Of a stretch of 61,021 bases of DNA, positions 1-7,716 are shown piece after piece. A model generated the notes under the pieces. That model worked only from the letters and a program-made list of their open reading frames with translations. It was not told the DNA's origin and ran no database searches. The translations under genes were made by a program, and so were the position numbers. This DNA comes from Alphaproteobacteria bacterium (GTDB taxonomy: Bacteria; Pseudomonadota; Alphaproteobacteria; Micropepsales; Micropepsaceae). The first letter of the stretch is position 1, and every line of letters begins with the position of its first letter. The stretch covers positions 1 through 61,021 of the forward strand of contig JAGWNK010000022.1 of NCBI GenBank assembly GCA_028871345.1. Reading direction: 5' to 3'.

Positions 1-148
1 GAGCGAACCTTCGGCTGGATGATCCGCTGGCGGCGCTTGGTGCGCGACTACGAGCAGCGCATCGACGTCTCCCACGCCATGATCCTCGTCGCCATGGGCG
101 GCAACCTACTACGAAGAAACGCCCATCCCTGAATTTCAAAACGGACTC
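1..148 (+). mobile_element. 3' end of an IS5-family insertion sequence (transposase C-terminus and terminal sequence)
   Basis: An open frame enters at base 1 and stops with TGA at 130-132. Its 43 residues start ERTFGW and contain [10 protein letters not shown] and a final LLRRN, the typical C-terminus of IS5-family DDE transposases, in which this Glu is normally the last catalytic acid. About 16 bases later the element seems to end in AAACGGACTC, at about 139-148. TTA follows at 149-151, which fits a three-base TNA target duplication of the IS1031-like subgroup. The 5' part lies outside the window, so completeness and the other terminal repeat cannot be judged. The family call is from recall of the motif; the exact element end is inferred. 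Confidence 0.75.
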
Positions 149-817
149 TTAGGCCCCGGAGCCACTCGACTTGCTGGACGCGTGCGTCCTGTGGGAGGCG
201 TTCGACTTCCCGGATGCGTGCGTCTTTCCGGAAGCGCTTGACGATTTCGAGGCATTGGCCGACGCCGAACCATTGGCGCTCGCATTCGCGCCGACGCTGA
301 CGCCCGTGCTGTTCAGGGTGCCGACGGCGGTGCCCAGGGCGCTGTTCGCGGTGCCTTCGCCGGCGGTCAAGGCGCTGTTCGCCGTGCTTTCGGCCATGCC
401 GGTGGCAGAGCCGGCGGTACCCACGGCGGTATTGGTGACGCCATTGACGTCGGGCGTGGCCGATCCGCTCGCGGAAGCGTCACCGGCCGGCGTCGTCAAG
501 GCGACGCTGGCGCCGACCGGTGCGCTGGCCGCCGCGGAGGCTGCGTTCGCGGCGTTGGCTGTTGCGGCCTGGGTGACGTTCGCGGCCGTGGAAGCGGCGC
601 TGTTGACGGTGCTCATCGCTTGCGTGGCGGCGTTCGTGGCCGTGCTGCCGACCGCGGTGACGGCCGCGGAAGTCGCCATCTGGGCACCGACGCTGCCGGT
701 CACGGCAGCGGGGATCGTGGCACCGATGCCGCCGATAAGGCCGGCTGCGAATGCGGGCGTGCTGATCGCGAACGCGCTGCCGAGAAGCGCCAGCTGGGTC
801 CATCTGCGCAAATTCAT
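149..817 (-). CDS. Ala/Ser/Gly-rich low-complexity exported protein
   Basis: No known family is recognised. The protein is 222 residues from an ATG at 817, preceded by AGGAG at 7 bases. A 10-residue longer in-frame start at 847 lacks that support. The N-terminus MNLRRWTQLALLGSAFA is a Sec signal peptide with probable cleavage after TPAFA. The rest is almost entirely Ala, Ser, Thr, Gly, Val and Asn, with a Lys/His/Ser-rich tail (ASGKSNASHRTHASS). Such composition suggests an extended or surface-attached periplasmic protein. It lies downstream of the sigma/anti-sigma pair on the same strand. The TAA stop (149-151) falls exactly at the edge of the IS5-family element, so the native C-terminus may have been cut off. 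The opposite strand is also open, but has no signal peptide or ribosome site. Confidence 0.6.
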   Translation of the reverse strand: MNLRRWTQLALLGSAFAISTPAFAAGLIGGIGATIPAAVTGSVGAQMATSAAVTAVGSTATNAATQAMSTVNSAASTAANVTQAATANAANAASAAASAPVGASVALTTPAGDASASGSATPDVNGVTNTAVGTAGSATGMAESTANSALTAGEGTANSALGTAVGTLNSTGVSVGANASANGSASANASKSSSASGKTHASGKSNASHRTHASSKSSGSGA

Positions 818-899
818 GTTGTGCTCCTTCTTGGTGGGCCTGCGCACCGCTCGTGCGGCGCATCACAGCCAGACAACGGAGGGGCAGTCCGTCTTCTTC

Positions 900-921
900 C
901 CTTCGTGCGAAGGATTTTTTT
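900..921 (+). terminator. Hairpin plus T-run, intrinsic terminator on the plus strand
   Basis: CCTTC-GTGC-GAAGG (900-913) is a perfect five-base stem with a tetraloop, followed by A and seven T residues (914-921). Read on the plus strand this is a classical factor-independent terminator. The genes on both sides run on the minus strand, and their side of the hairpin has no T-run. It therefore does not obviously serve either of them and may end an antisense or readthrough transcript from the IS side. Confidence 0.5.
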
Positions 922-930
922 GAGCGGCGA

Positions 931-1620
931 TTAACGGGCCGTCCACGCCGAATCGCGCGCCTTGCGCTCGGCCTGGGCGTCCAGCGGCTCGCCCGCGATC
1001 ATGGCGCCCACGGCGCTGCGCAGGAATTCCGGCATGCCGCTGGCGGCCTGGCGGTATTCGCCGGTTTCCTTTGGGGCATTGCCGATTGCCGCGATGCGCC
1101 AGGTGCCGTCTTCATGGCAGGCCAGGCCGGCAAGGGGCGATCCGCCCGATGTCGTAAACGTCCGGCAATATTGTCCGGCCTTGTTGCGGAAGCTGATACC
1201 GATTTCGCCGCCTCCGGCCGAGGCAAGCCGGCTGTTCAACGCCGCACCGAGCTGTCCCCGGGCTACCAGACCGCCATCGGTGGACACGATGTCAGGGCCC
1301 TGATGAACCGCTACGCCGATGAGGATTCCGCAAGCCAGGGCCGCAGCCGCCGGCAGGCCCGACCACAGGAACGTGCGCCGCCAGGACAGATTTTCGAAGA
1401 GGCGGCGGCGCGGGGCGAGCGCCTCCGACAGCACCTTGGGAATGGGTGCGGCCAGCACTTCGTCGAACGAGGCGTGCAGGCTCCGCGTCAGGGCTTGCTG
1501 CTTCTCGACATAGGCGCGCAAATCGGGCCTCGCGGCGAGTTCCGCCTCGATGCGGCGCATCTCCTCCACCGAGAGCTCGCCGTCCACATAGGCCATCAGC
1601 AATTCTTCGTTTACCGTCAT
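931..1620 (-). CDS. Membrane-bound anti-sigma factor
   Basis: This 229-residue protein is read as the cognate inhibitor of the ECF sigma factor encoded just upstream. Its ATG (1618-1620) overlaps the sigma stop codon in an ATGA, so the two are translationally coupled. The N-terminal cytoplasmic part (MAYVDGELSVEEMRRIEAEL) has the helical anti-sigma domain pattern but lacks the His/Cys zinc signature of ZAS-type factors. A single membrane helix lies at about residues 84-105 (WSGLPAAAALACGIL), with an Arg-rich inner flank. The remaining ~120 residues would be periplasmic. Function follows from pairing and topology; the signal it senses is unknown. The adjacent exported subtilase might act in the same response, but that is inference. 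Confidence 0.75.
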   Translation of the reverse strand: MTVNEELLMAYVDGELSVEEMRRIEAELAARPDLRAYVEKQQALTRSLHASFDEVLAAPIPKVLSEALAPRRRLFENLSWRRTFLWSGLPAAAALACGILIGVAVHQGPDIVSTDGGLVARGQLGAALNSRLASAGGGEIGISFRNKAGQYCRTFTTSGGSPLAGLACHEDGTWRIAAIGNAPKETGEYRQAASGMPEFLRSAVGAMIAGEPLDAQAERKARDSAWTAR

Positions 1621-2129
1621 GACGCAGCTCCGAAAACCTTCAACGCCAGCGCCTCGCGCGCACGCGCCAGCCGGCTGGTGACCGTGCCCATCGGCACTTC
1701 GAGGATGTCCGCCGCCTCGCGGTAGGAAAGCCCTTCGATCAGGACCAGCGCCACGACGACGCGCTGCTCTTCGGGAAGCTGCTCCAGGGCGCGGCATGTC
1801 TGACGGAAGGTCAGCTTGGCCTCGACATCGCGCGCCCCGTCGATGACCGCGGCGTCCTCGGGAGGATCGCCGGATACCGTGGCGCGCACCCGCCGGGCCC
1901 TGACGGCGTCGATCCAGAGGTTCTGCGCAATGCGGTACATCCAGCTGTCCAATCGAGTGTCCGGTTCATAACGGTGCAGGTTCTTCAGGGCGCGTTCCAC
2001 CGTGTCCTGCACGAGATCGTCCGCATCCGTCATGTTCCCGGTGAGCGACACCGCAAAGCGCCGCAAACGCGGCAGCATCGCGGTTAACTGCCTGCGGATT
2101 GCATCGCCTGATGCGTCCTTCACTGTCAC
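1617..2129 (-). CDS. ECF-type RNA polymerase sigma factor
   Basis: The 170-residue protein has the two-domain layout of extracytoplasmic-function sigma factors. Region 2 is at about residues 20-90 (DADDLVQDTVERAL, then SWMYRIAQNLWIDAVRAR for -10 recognition). Region 4 is at about 110-165 (LPEEQRVVVALVLIEGLSY, then AADILEVPMGTVTSRL as the helix-turn-helix). The chosen start is a GTG at 2127-2129; a downstream ATG (MLPRLRRFAVSL, at 2078) is a real alternative because no strong ribosome site precedes the GTG. It is transcribed with its anti-sigma factor and diverges from a subtilase, with 99 bp between them. Autoregulation is usual in this family, but I cannot define the promoter firmly. Confidence 0.88.
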   Translation of the reverse strand: MTVKDASGDAIRRQLTAMLPRLRRFAVSLTGNMTDADDLVQDTVERALKNLHRYEPDTRLDSWMYRIAQNLWIDAVRARRVRATVSGDPPEDAAVIDGARDVEAKLTFRQTCRALEQLPEEQRVVVALVLIEGLSYREAADILEVPMGTVTSRLARAREALALKVFGAAS

Positions 2130-2228
2130 GACAACGATCCAGTCCGCATTTTATTCCATTGCTCTGCACCCGGAGCGGCTTGCAATCCGCCGCCGGCCGC
2201 AATCTACTGGAGGGGGACGAGACAGACC

Positions 2229-3734
2229 ATGGGCAACAGACATCTCACGGCATTCCTGGTGGCGGGCGTCGCCCTTTCGATGGCGCCGGCTGCGGCGCAG
2301 CTCGTGCCGCACCCGGTCTTAACGCCCGCGGCGGCCCTGCCTCCGCCGGTCATGGTACCGCCCGTCGCGGCGGCCGCAGGAAGCACCGCCGCGATGGCCG
2401 GCAGCCGGGCGGCGAACGCCGCGTCGTCCGTCGGCAGCACGGTCGCGGACACGGCATCATCGGTCGGCAGTGCGGCGAGCTCCGTCGGGAGCTCCGTCGC
2501 CGGCGCGGTATCGTCGGCGGGCGGCACCGCCGACGGCGTGGCCTCGGACGCCGAGCATGCGGCGAAGAGTGCAACGGGTACGCTCGAGAAGACGGTTCGC
2601 GACGCGACGAATGATACGCGGGACTCGGTGGGCCGGACGGCCGACCCCAAGCTCTTCGAGCAGGACACCAACGGCGCGCGCGTGCTCCGCGGCGAAGTGT
2701 TGTGCCTGTCGCCGACCGAGCACGATCTGTCGACCGCCACGGCGCTGCATTTCCAAATCGCGACCACGCAGACGCTTCGGTCGCTCGGCCTGTCGATCGC
2801 GATCCTGCGCGCCCCGGCCGGCATGAGCGCGACCGACGCGTTGAAGGCGCTGCGCGAGTCCGATCCTTCCGGCACCTATGATTACGACCATGTCTACGAT
2901 CCCACCGGGTCGGTCGCGGCGCACCATCATGGAAGCGTGGCGGCGGCGCCCCCGAGCGGCGCAACGCGCATCGGCATGATCGACGGCGGCGTCGACAGCA
3001 CGCATCCCGCCTTTCGCGCTTCGGCCATTCAGAGCCGTAGTTTTGCCGGTACGGCGATGGCGACAGAGCACGGCACGGCGGTCGCCTCGCTGCTGGTGGG
3101 GCACGACGGCGATTTCCAGGGCGCCTTGAGCGGCGCGACGCTCTATGCCGCGGATGTCTATGGTGGCAGCCCCGCCGGCGGCAGCGCCGACGACATTGCG
3201 CGCGCGCTCGCCTGGCTGGCGGCCCAGGACGTTCCGGTGACCAACATCAGCCTGGCGGGGCCACCGAACGCGATCTTGGCGGCGGCCACTTCGTCCTTCG
3301 TGAGAAGCGGGCACGTGCTGGTCGCCGCCGTGGGCAACGACGGCCCCGCCGCGCCCCAGCGCTATCCGGCTGCCTATCCCGGCGTCGTCGGCGTCACTTC
3401 GGTCGACGAGCATCGTTCGGTGGAGATCGACGCCAATCGCGGTCCCGACGTGGCGTTTGCCGCCCGCGGCGTGGCCGTGCGCGCCGCGACCATGCGGCAC
3501 GATTATGCCAGCGTCACCGGCACGTCGTTTGCCGCACCCGTGGTCGCAGCGCGGTTTGCGCTTCTCGTGGGCTGGCCCGATCCGTCCGCGGTCGCTCGCG
3601 CCTGGAAGACGCTCGAGCATGCGGCTGTCGGCGCCCGCGGCCGCGATTCGATCGTCGGCTACGGTTATCTCGACCGACCGCACGCCAACTCCACCGTGGC
3701 CGTCGCCGGGGCGTTGCCGCCGCAATCACCGTAG
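2229..3734 (+). CDS. Exported S8-family (subtilisin-like) serine protease
   Basis: A 501-residue protease with a signal peptide (MGNRHLTAFLVAGVALSMAPAAAQ in full would be the leader). An Ala/Ser/Gly/Val low-complexity region follows at about residues 30-140, and then a spacer. The catalytic domain is at about 245-470. The triad is visible: Asp in IGMIDGGVDSTHP (about residue 251), His in EHGTAVASLL (about 280) and Ser in GTSFAAPVVAARF (about 433). The oxyanion Asn is in AVGNDGPA. No transporter domain is seen. It diverges from the ECF sigma operon and may be a target or a processing enzyme of that stress circuit (inference from position only). Its 3' end overlaps the next convergent gene by 9 bases. 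Confidence 0.88.
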   Translation: MGNRHLTAFLVAGVALSMAPAAAQLVPHPVLTPAAALPPPVMVPPVAAAAGSTAAMAGSRAANAASSVGSTVADTASSVGSAASSVGSSVAGAVSSAGGTADGVASDAEHAAKSATGTLEKTVRDATNDTRDSVGRTADPKLFEQDTNGARVLRGEVLCLSPTEHDLSTATALHFQIATTQTLRSLGLSIAILRAPAGMSATDALKALRESDPSGTYDYDHVYDPTGSVAAHHHGSVAAAPPSGATRIGMIDGGVDSTHPAFRASAIQSRSFAGTAMATEHGTAVASLLVGHDGDFQGALSGATLYAADVYGGSPAGGSADDIARALAWLAAQDVPVTNISLAGPPNAILAAATSSFVRSGHVLVAAVGNDGPAAPQRYPAAYPGVVGVTSVDEHRSVEIDANRGPDVAFAARGVAVRAATMRHDYASVTGTSFAAPVVAARFALLVGWPDPSAVARAWKTLEHAAVGARGRDSIVGYGYLDRPHANSTVAVAGALPPQSP

Positions 3735-4043
3735 CTGCGCAAGATGCGGTTCAATGCGTGCCGGGCCGGTGCCCGCGGTCCCGCGCCGCGACCGTAGGCG
3801 GCGCATGATTGCCAGGGCGCACTGACGGATCAGAAGAGCCCCCCGCAGGACGAGCCAGATCGGCAACGCGACCATTATTTCGGCTTCGGCCAGCCCTCGC
3901 AGCATTTCGGCATCGAGCGCGACATCGCCTGCAGATCGCAGGCCGACGGCCAGAAGCAGCCAGAAGACGAAGATCGGAAGCGCCACGACCAGTCCAAAGA
4001 TCGCGGCAACCTTCTCGGGCCATTCCAGGCGGAAGAACCGCAT
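3726..4043 (-). CDS. Small two-helix membrane protein of unknown function
   Basis: I do not recognise a family. The 105-residue protein starts at an ATG at 4041-4043 with GGGAG 8 bases before it. It has two hydrophobic stretches: VAAIFGLVVALPIFVFWLLL (about residues 11-30) and MVALPIWLVLRGALLI (about 57-72). A basic C-terminal tail (RRLRSRRG) follows. It is convergent with the subtilase gene, the two stop regions overlapping by 9 bases. A longer in-frame start at 4091 exists, but the shorter one has the ribosome site. Confidence 0.55.
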   Translation of the reverse strand: MRFFRLEWPEKVAAIFGLVVALPIFVFWLLLAVGLRSAGDVALDAEMLRGLAEAEIMVALPIWLVLRGALLIRQCALAIMRRLRSRRGTAGTGPARIEPHLAQLR

Positions 4044-4165
4044 CGCGCCGCTCCCAGTGGATCCCTGCAAGAACGGGCGTGCGGGCGGCAAAGTTCCCGC
4101 TCAAGCGGAACTCGAGGGCGTCGCGGCTGTTAACATTGGCTTGCTCGACGGAGTGTATCTGTTCC

Positions 4166-5974
4166 TTGGGTGCTCAAGCGCTCGCCATCGAAGATTACGG
4201 CCTCATCGGCGATTGCCGGTCCGCAGCTCTGGTTCATCGCAGCGGCTCGCTCGACTGGCTTTGCTGGCCACGCTTCGACAGTCCCTCCTGCTTCTGCAGG
4301 CTGCTCGGAAACGAGGACCACGGTCGCTGGCTGCTGGCTCCGGCCGGCGAAGTCCGCAGAAGCGCCCGGCGATACCGCGGCGACACGATGATCCTGGAGA
4401 CGATCTTCGAAACCGATGCGGGCGCGGCGGCTCTGATCGACTTCATGCCGGCCGCAACGGAACCGCCGTCGGTGCTGCGAATCGTCGAGGGGCGCCGCGG
4501 CACCGTGGATATGCAGATGCGGACCACGCTGCGCTTCGACTATGGAATGGCGGTGCCCTGGGTCAGCAAACTCGCCGATGGCGGCGGAATCGTCGCCATC
4601 GCCGGGCCCAACCTGGTCGTGCTGCGCGCGGCTGTGCCGCTGCGCGGCGAGGGATTTTCGACCGTGGCCGATTTTGCCGTGCACGAAGGCGAACGCCTGC
4701 CTTTCATCCTGTCTTACGGTGCCTCGCACCGGCCTCCGCCCGATCGCGTCGACCCCGACCAGGCGCTGTCGGCGACCGAGCAGTTCTGGCGCGAATGGGC
4801 CCGGCAATGCTCGTATGACGGTTCCAATCGCGAGGCGGTGCTGCGCTCGCTGGTGACGCTCAAGGCTTTGACCTTCACCGAGACGGGCGGCATCGTGGCG
4901 TCTCCCACCACCTCTCTGCCCGAACGCATCGGCGCCACCCGCAACTGGGATTATCGCTATTGCTGGATGCGCGATGCCACCCTCACCCTGATCGCCCTGG
5001 TCGGCGCGGGCTTCCACCAGGAAGCCGAGGATTGGCGCGATTGGCTTCATCGGGCCGTTGCCGGAACGCCGGATGCGCTGCAGATCATGTACGGCATCGC
5101 CGGAGAACGCGAACTGCGGGAATGGGAAGTCGATTGGCTTCCGGGCTTCCGCAATTCGCGGCCCGTGCGCGTCGGAAACGCGGCATCGACACAGTCGCAA
5201 CTCGACGTCTTCGGTGAGGTCGCAGACGCGTTGCATCTCGCCCGCAAGGCGGGGATCGGCGCCACGGACATCGGTTGGGACGTGCAGTGCGCGGCGGTCG
5301 AGCATCTGGAGAAGATCTGGCAGGAGCCAGACGACGGAATCTGGGAAGTGCGCGGCGGCCGCCGGCACTTCACTCATTCCAAGATCATGGCCTGGGTGGC
5401 ATTTGACCGCTCGATCCACGATGCGCAGCTCTATTCGCTGCCCGCTCCCGTCGAAAGGTGGAAAGCCGTGCGCGCGGAAGTGCATCGGGTGACCTGCGAA
5501 CGCGGCTTCGACAAGAAGAAGAACGCCTTCGTCCAGAGCTTCGGCAGCGACGAACTCGATGCCAGCCTCCTCCTGATTGCCTCCACCGGGTTTCTGCCGA
5601 TCGAGGATTCCCGCGTCCGGGGAACGATCGCGGCCATCGAGCGGGAACTTGTCGTCGAAGGCTTCGTACGGCGCTACCGCACCGAGAGCGGCGCGGACGG
5701 CCTTCCTCCGGGCGAAGGCGTGTTCCTCGCCTGCAGCTTCTGGCTGGCGGATGTCTATTTGCGCCAGGGCCGGACGAAGGAAGCGCACGCGCTGATCGAT
5801 CGGCTGCTCGCGCTGCGCAACGATCTCGGTCTGCTGAGTGAAGAATATGCCCCGAACGGCAGGTGCCTGGTCGGCAATTTCCCCCAGGCGTTCTCGCATC
5901 TGTCGCTGGTCAATACGATCCTGAGCGCGCACGGAGAATTGCCCACGCGCGATCAACTGGCGACGGCGCCCTAA
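4166..5974 (+). CDS. Glycoside hydrolase family 15 protein (glucoamylase/trehalase type)
   Basis: A cytoplasmic GH15 enzyme of about 602 residues, the normal length for bacterial members that hydrolyse alpha-glucosidic bonds or trehalose. The family begins almost exactly with IEDYGLIGDCRSAALV, so the start must lie just upstream. The nearest plausible start is TTG at 4166, since no ATG is in frame nearby. An N-terminal beta-sandwich part carries SLDWLCWPRFDSPSCF. The (alpha/alpha)6 catalytic part carries ATRNWDYRYCWMRDA (about 257-271), EWEVDWLPGFRNSRPVR and a C-terminal EEYAPNGRCLVGNFPQAF. Substrate cannot be told from sequence alone; trehalase activity is known for mycobacterial homologues. 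It stands alone on the plus strand, about 120 bp after a convergent-to-divergent gene switch. Confidence 0.87.
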   Translation: MGAQALAIEDYGLIGDCRSAALVHRSGSLDWLCWPRFDSPSCFCRLLGNEDHGRWLLAPAGEVRRSARRYRGDTMILETIFETDAGAAALIDFMPAATEPPSVLRIVEGRRGTVDMQMRTTLRFDYGMAVPWVSKLADGGGIVAIAGPNLVVLRAAVPLRGEGFSTVADFAVHEGERLPFILSYGASHRPPPDRVDPDQALSATEQFWREWARQCSYDGSNREAVLRSLVTLKALTFTETGGIVASPTTSLPERIGATRNWDYRYCWMRDATLTLIALVGAGFHQEAEDWRDWLHRAVAGTPDALQIMYGIAGERELREWEVDWLPGFRNSRPVRVGNAASTQSQLDVFGEVADALHLARKAGIGATDIGWDVQCAAVEHLEKIWQEPDDGIWEVRGGRRHFTHSKIMAWVAFDRSIHDAQLYSLPAPVERWKAVRAEVHRVTCERGFDKKKNAFVQSFGSDELDASLLLIASTGFLPIEDSRVRGTIAAIERELVVEGFVRRYRTESGADGLPPGEGVFLACSFWLADVYLRQGRTKEAHALIDRLLALRNDLGLLSEEYAPNGRCLVGNFPQAFSHLSLVNTILSAHGELPTRDQLATAP

Positions 5975-6004
5975 CAAAACTCCAAGCGCGTGGCCGGCGG
6001 CGCT

Positions 6005-6265
6005 CTATGCGCGGCGGCGCACGCGTTTGCCCGCGCGCGGCGGATGGGAGTCGAGCTCGTCGGCTTCGAGATCCATCTCGCGCGCAAAGGCCCGAAGATC
6101 GTCCACGGTATGTCGCTCGGTGAACGTTGAGGCCAGTGCTCGCGCTTCGTTGGCTTCGTCGCGAAAGAAGCGAATGAGATTTTCAATTGGCTGCGGTAAC
6201 TGCACGGCAACACCCTTGGTCGCCCTTCGAGACACAGAACGTGCGACGGCGGCGCCAAGTTCCAT
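6005..6265 (-). CDS. Small hypothetical protein
   Basis: An 86-residue frame from ATG 6263-6265. It contains an amphipathic middle (LPQPIENLIRFFRDEANEAR) and a charged tail (FAREMDLEADELDSHP ending in KRVRRR). No family is recognised and no convincing ribosome site is visible. An in-frame upstream start at 6421 would add 52 unlikely residues and run through the sigma-54 promoter region. It is convergent with the GH15 gene. The base composition of the protein and the acidic/basic C-terminus look gene-like, but support is limited. Confidence 0.4.
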   Translation of the reverse strand: MELGAAVARSVSRRATKGVAVQLPQPIENLIRFFRDEANEARALASTFTERHTVDDLRAFAREMDLEADELDSHPPRAGKRVRRRA

Positions 6266-6415
6266 TCTACGTTGAGTCGCGGCGGTGGTTCCGCAAACAG
6301 GAACCTGTAAATGACGATTGCAGCATTTGGCAGTGTTTTGAAGAACTCTGTTTATGGGCATGACAGTGCGGAAAAATTCTCCCGCGCCAGGGCGGTAATC
6401 GGCCCCCGGGCAATC

Positions 6416-6431
6416 TGGCACGGCTATTGCT
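6416..6431 (+). promoter_or_regulatory. Sigma-54 (RpoN) promoter for the PEP-CTERM gene
   Basis: TGGCAC (6416-6421), five bases, TTGCT (6427-6431) matches the -24/-12 consensus TGGCAC-N5-TTGCW at every conserved position, with the GG and GC dinucleotides 10 bases apart. It lies 48 bases before the ATG at 6480, which is the right distance. PEP-CTERM genes in several proteobacteria are known to be controlled by RpoN with the PrsK/PrsR two-component system. Upstream, an inverted repeat GGTTCC-N7-GGAACC (6287-6305) sits about 110 bp from the -24 element, a typical distance for an activator site, though its role is a guess. Confidence 0.8.
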
Positions 6432-6479
6432 GCACAACCTCCACGAAGGGGACAGTGGAATTAGGAGGAGAGTGTCCGA

Positions 6480-7301
6480 ATGAAACTCAAACCAGCGCTT
6501 CTGGCGGCTGCTGCGGCGGGACTGCTGTTCGCCGGAGTTGCGTCTGCCAGTCCATTGACCACGGTGACGGTGGACGGCGTCACGATCCCGACCGGCGGCG
6601 TCACGATCGGCGTGCAATTGGATCGTGACACACTGATCACGGCCGTGGGTGACCAGCTCATGGGCGTGGGCGTTGTCAGCCAGATCCAGGACTTTACCAG
6701 CAGCACGACGACGTACCTTCAGCCCTGCGCCACGACGGGATGCAGCGGAACGATCATCACCGATGTGTTCTCGGGATTGATGGTTCGTTCGATTGTGTCG
6801 GGTCCGACCGGCTTCGATATTTATCTCACCGGTGGAACATTGGACTATTACATCCATAGCTCGATGCCGAACCTCAACACCGGCAGCCAAGCGACGGATA
6901 TGGCGAATGCGACATCGGGCACGCTATTCCTGGCTTTGCAGCCTGCCGTGTTCGACAGTTCCGGCGACACGATGCATATCTTCGTGCCGGGCAACAGCCT
7001 GTCGCAGTTCAGCGGCAATGCCCAAGGCGATGCCTTCCTCAATGTTGTCGGCGGCGACGCAGGATGGGTGTTCAACACCAACACCTATGCCACCGGCTAC
7101 AACGGCGGCATGGCCGACATGAGCTTTGTTGGCAACGCCCACTTGGCGCCGGGCGGAGACTTCCCGGTCGGCGGCAGCGACGACGTGTTCTCGCAGACCA
7201 AGGCCAAGGTCCCCGAGCCCTCGTCCTTGGCGATGCTGGGGGCAGGCCTCCTGCTCTTCGGTTGGAGTGCGTGGCGGCGGAAAGCTTCGAAGGTCAGTTA
7301 A
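6480..7301 (+). CDS. PEP-CTERM sorting-domain exported protein
   Basis: A 273-residue exported protein with a typical signal peptide (LLAAAAAGLLFAGVASA, cleavage near residue 23). It ends in a C-terminal sorting signal: VPEPSSLAML, a hydrophobic helix (GAGLLLFGWSAW) and a basic RRK tail. That tripartite signal is what EpsH-type exosortases recognise, releasing the protein after membrane insertion. The ~220-residue middle is rich in Gly, Thr, Ser, Asn and Asp, with one Cys pair (CATTGC), and shows no enzyme motif. It is probably an extracellular or matrix protein. AGGAGG precedes the ATG by about 11 bases and the promoter is sigma-54 type. No exosortase gene is in this window, so one must be elsewhere for the signal to work. 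Confidence 0.9.
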   Translation: MKLKPALLAAAAAGLLFAGVASASPLTTVTVDGVTIPTGGVTIGVQLDRDTLITAVGDQLMGVGVVSQIQDFTSSTTTYLQPCATTGCSGTIITDVFSGLMVRSIVSGPTGFDIYLTGGTLDYYIHSSMPNLNTGSQATDMANATSGTLFLALQPAVFDSSGDTMHIFVPGNSLSQFSGNAQGDAFLNVVGGDAGWVFNTNTYATGYNGGMADMSFVGNAHLAPGGDFPVGGSDDVFSQTKAKVPEPSSLAMLGAGLLLFGWSAWRRKASKVS

Positions 7302-7716
7302 GGAACAGCTTCGCGGAAGGCGGCAACCCGAGATATTCGGGGGCCGCCTGTCCGCCGTCTACGACGCAATATCCCGGTTTCCCTCGGCTTTGGCAGCCAT
7401 CCTTCGGGCCCGAGTTCCCCGCGTGGGAACTTTCGCCGACTAACCAGTGAATAACCGAATGCGTTGGACACTCTGTGCAGGCCGCGCTACGAGGGGCAGC
7501 ACAGATGGTGGCACTCGAAAAGAAGAAATGTCCTCATCTGTTCGCGGGTTCCGCGCCTCACGGAATCGGCCACTTTGCGTTTCGCAACGAAAGGGCCTCG
7601 CCACAAGTCATGATCCTTGGTCGCGCTGGTCCGGAATTCCGGACGAACGTTTGTGCAGAGCATTCGTCGACACCGCGTATCGGGGTCGGGCGGCTTGGCT
7701 TTGCAGAAGGCAGCCC
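7302..7716. other. 415-bp intergenic stretch after the PEP-CTERM gene, with a strong hairpin
   Basis: No convincing gene is present. The one clear element is an inverted repeat at 7319-7348: GGCGGC and CCCGA pair with TCGGG and GCCGCC around a short GATAT loop. It lies 18 bases after the PEP-CTERM stop. It lacks a T-run, so it may be a Rho-assisted terminator or an mRNA 3'-end protector. No sigma-54 element was found before the acyltransferase. A separate promoter for that gene should lie here, but I could not place it. Confidence 0.45.

Noticed and set aside
171..923. Long plus-strand open frame opposite the Ala/Ser-rich gene
   Set aside because: No signal peptide, ribosome site or family similarity. 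The minus-strand frame has a clear signal peptide and Shine-Dalgarno sequence, and the high GC content leaves the complement open by chance.
2133..2157. GGAAT-N16-CGTT on the minus strand as an ECF autoregulated promoter
   Set aside because: The -10 part would end only 4 bases before the GTG start, leaving the transcript start inside the gene. Plausible only if the downstream ATG at 2078 is the true start.
3809..4165. A 119-residue N-terminal extension of the GH15 enzyme
   Set aside because: It overlaps the small membrane protein gene on the other strand, is Arg/Pro-rich without family similarity, and GH15 proteins normally begin near IEDYGLIGD.
7302..7716. A second sigma-54 promoter before the acyltransferase (CTTGGCTTTGC and TGGCACTCGAAAAG)
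   Set aside because: The GG-GC spacing is wrong by one or more bases, or the -12 GC is missing.
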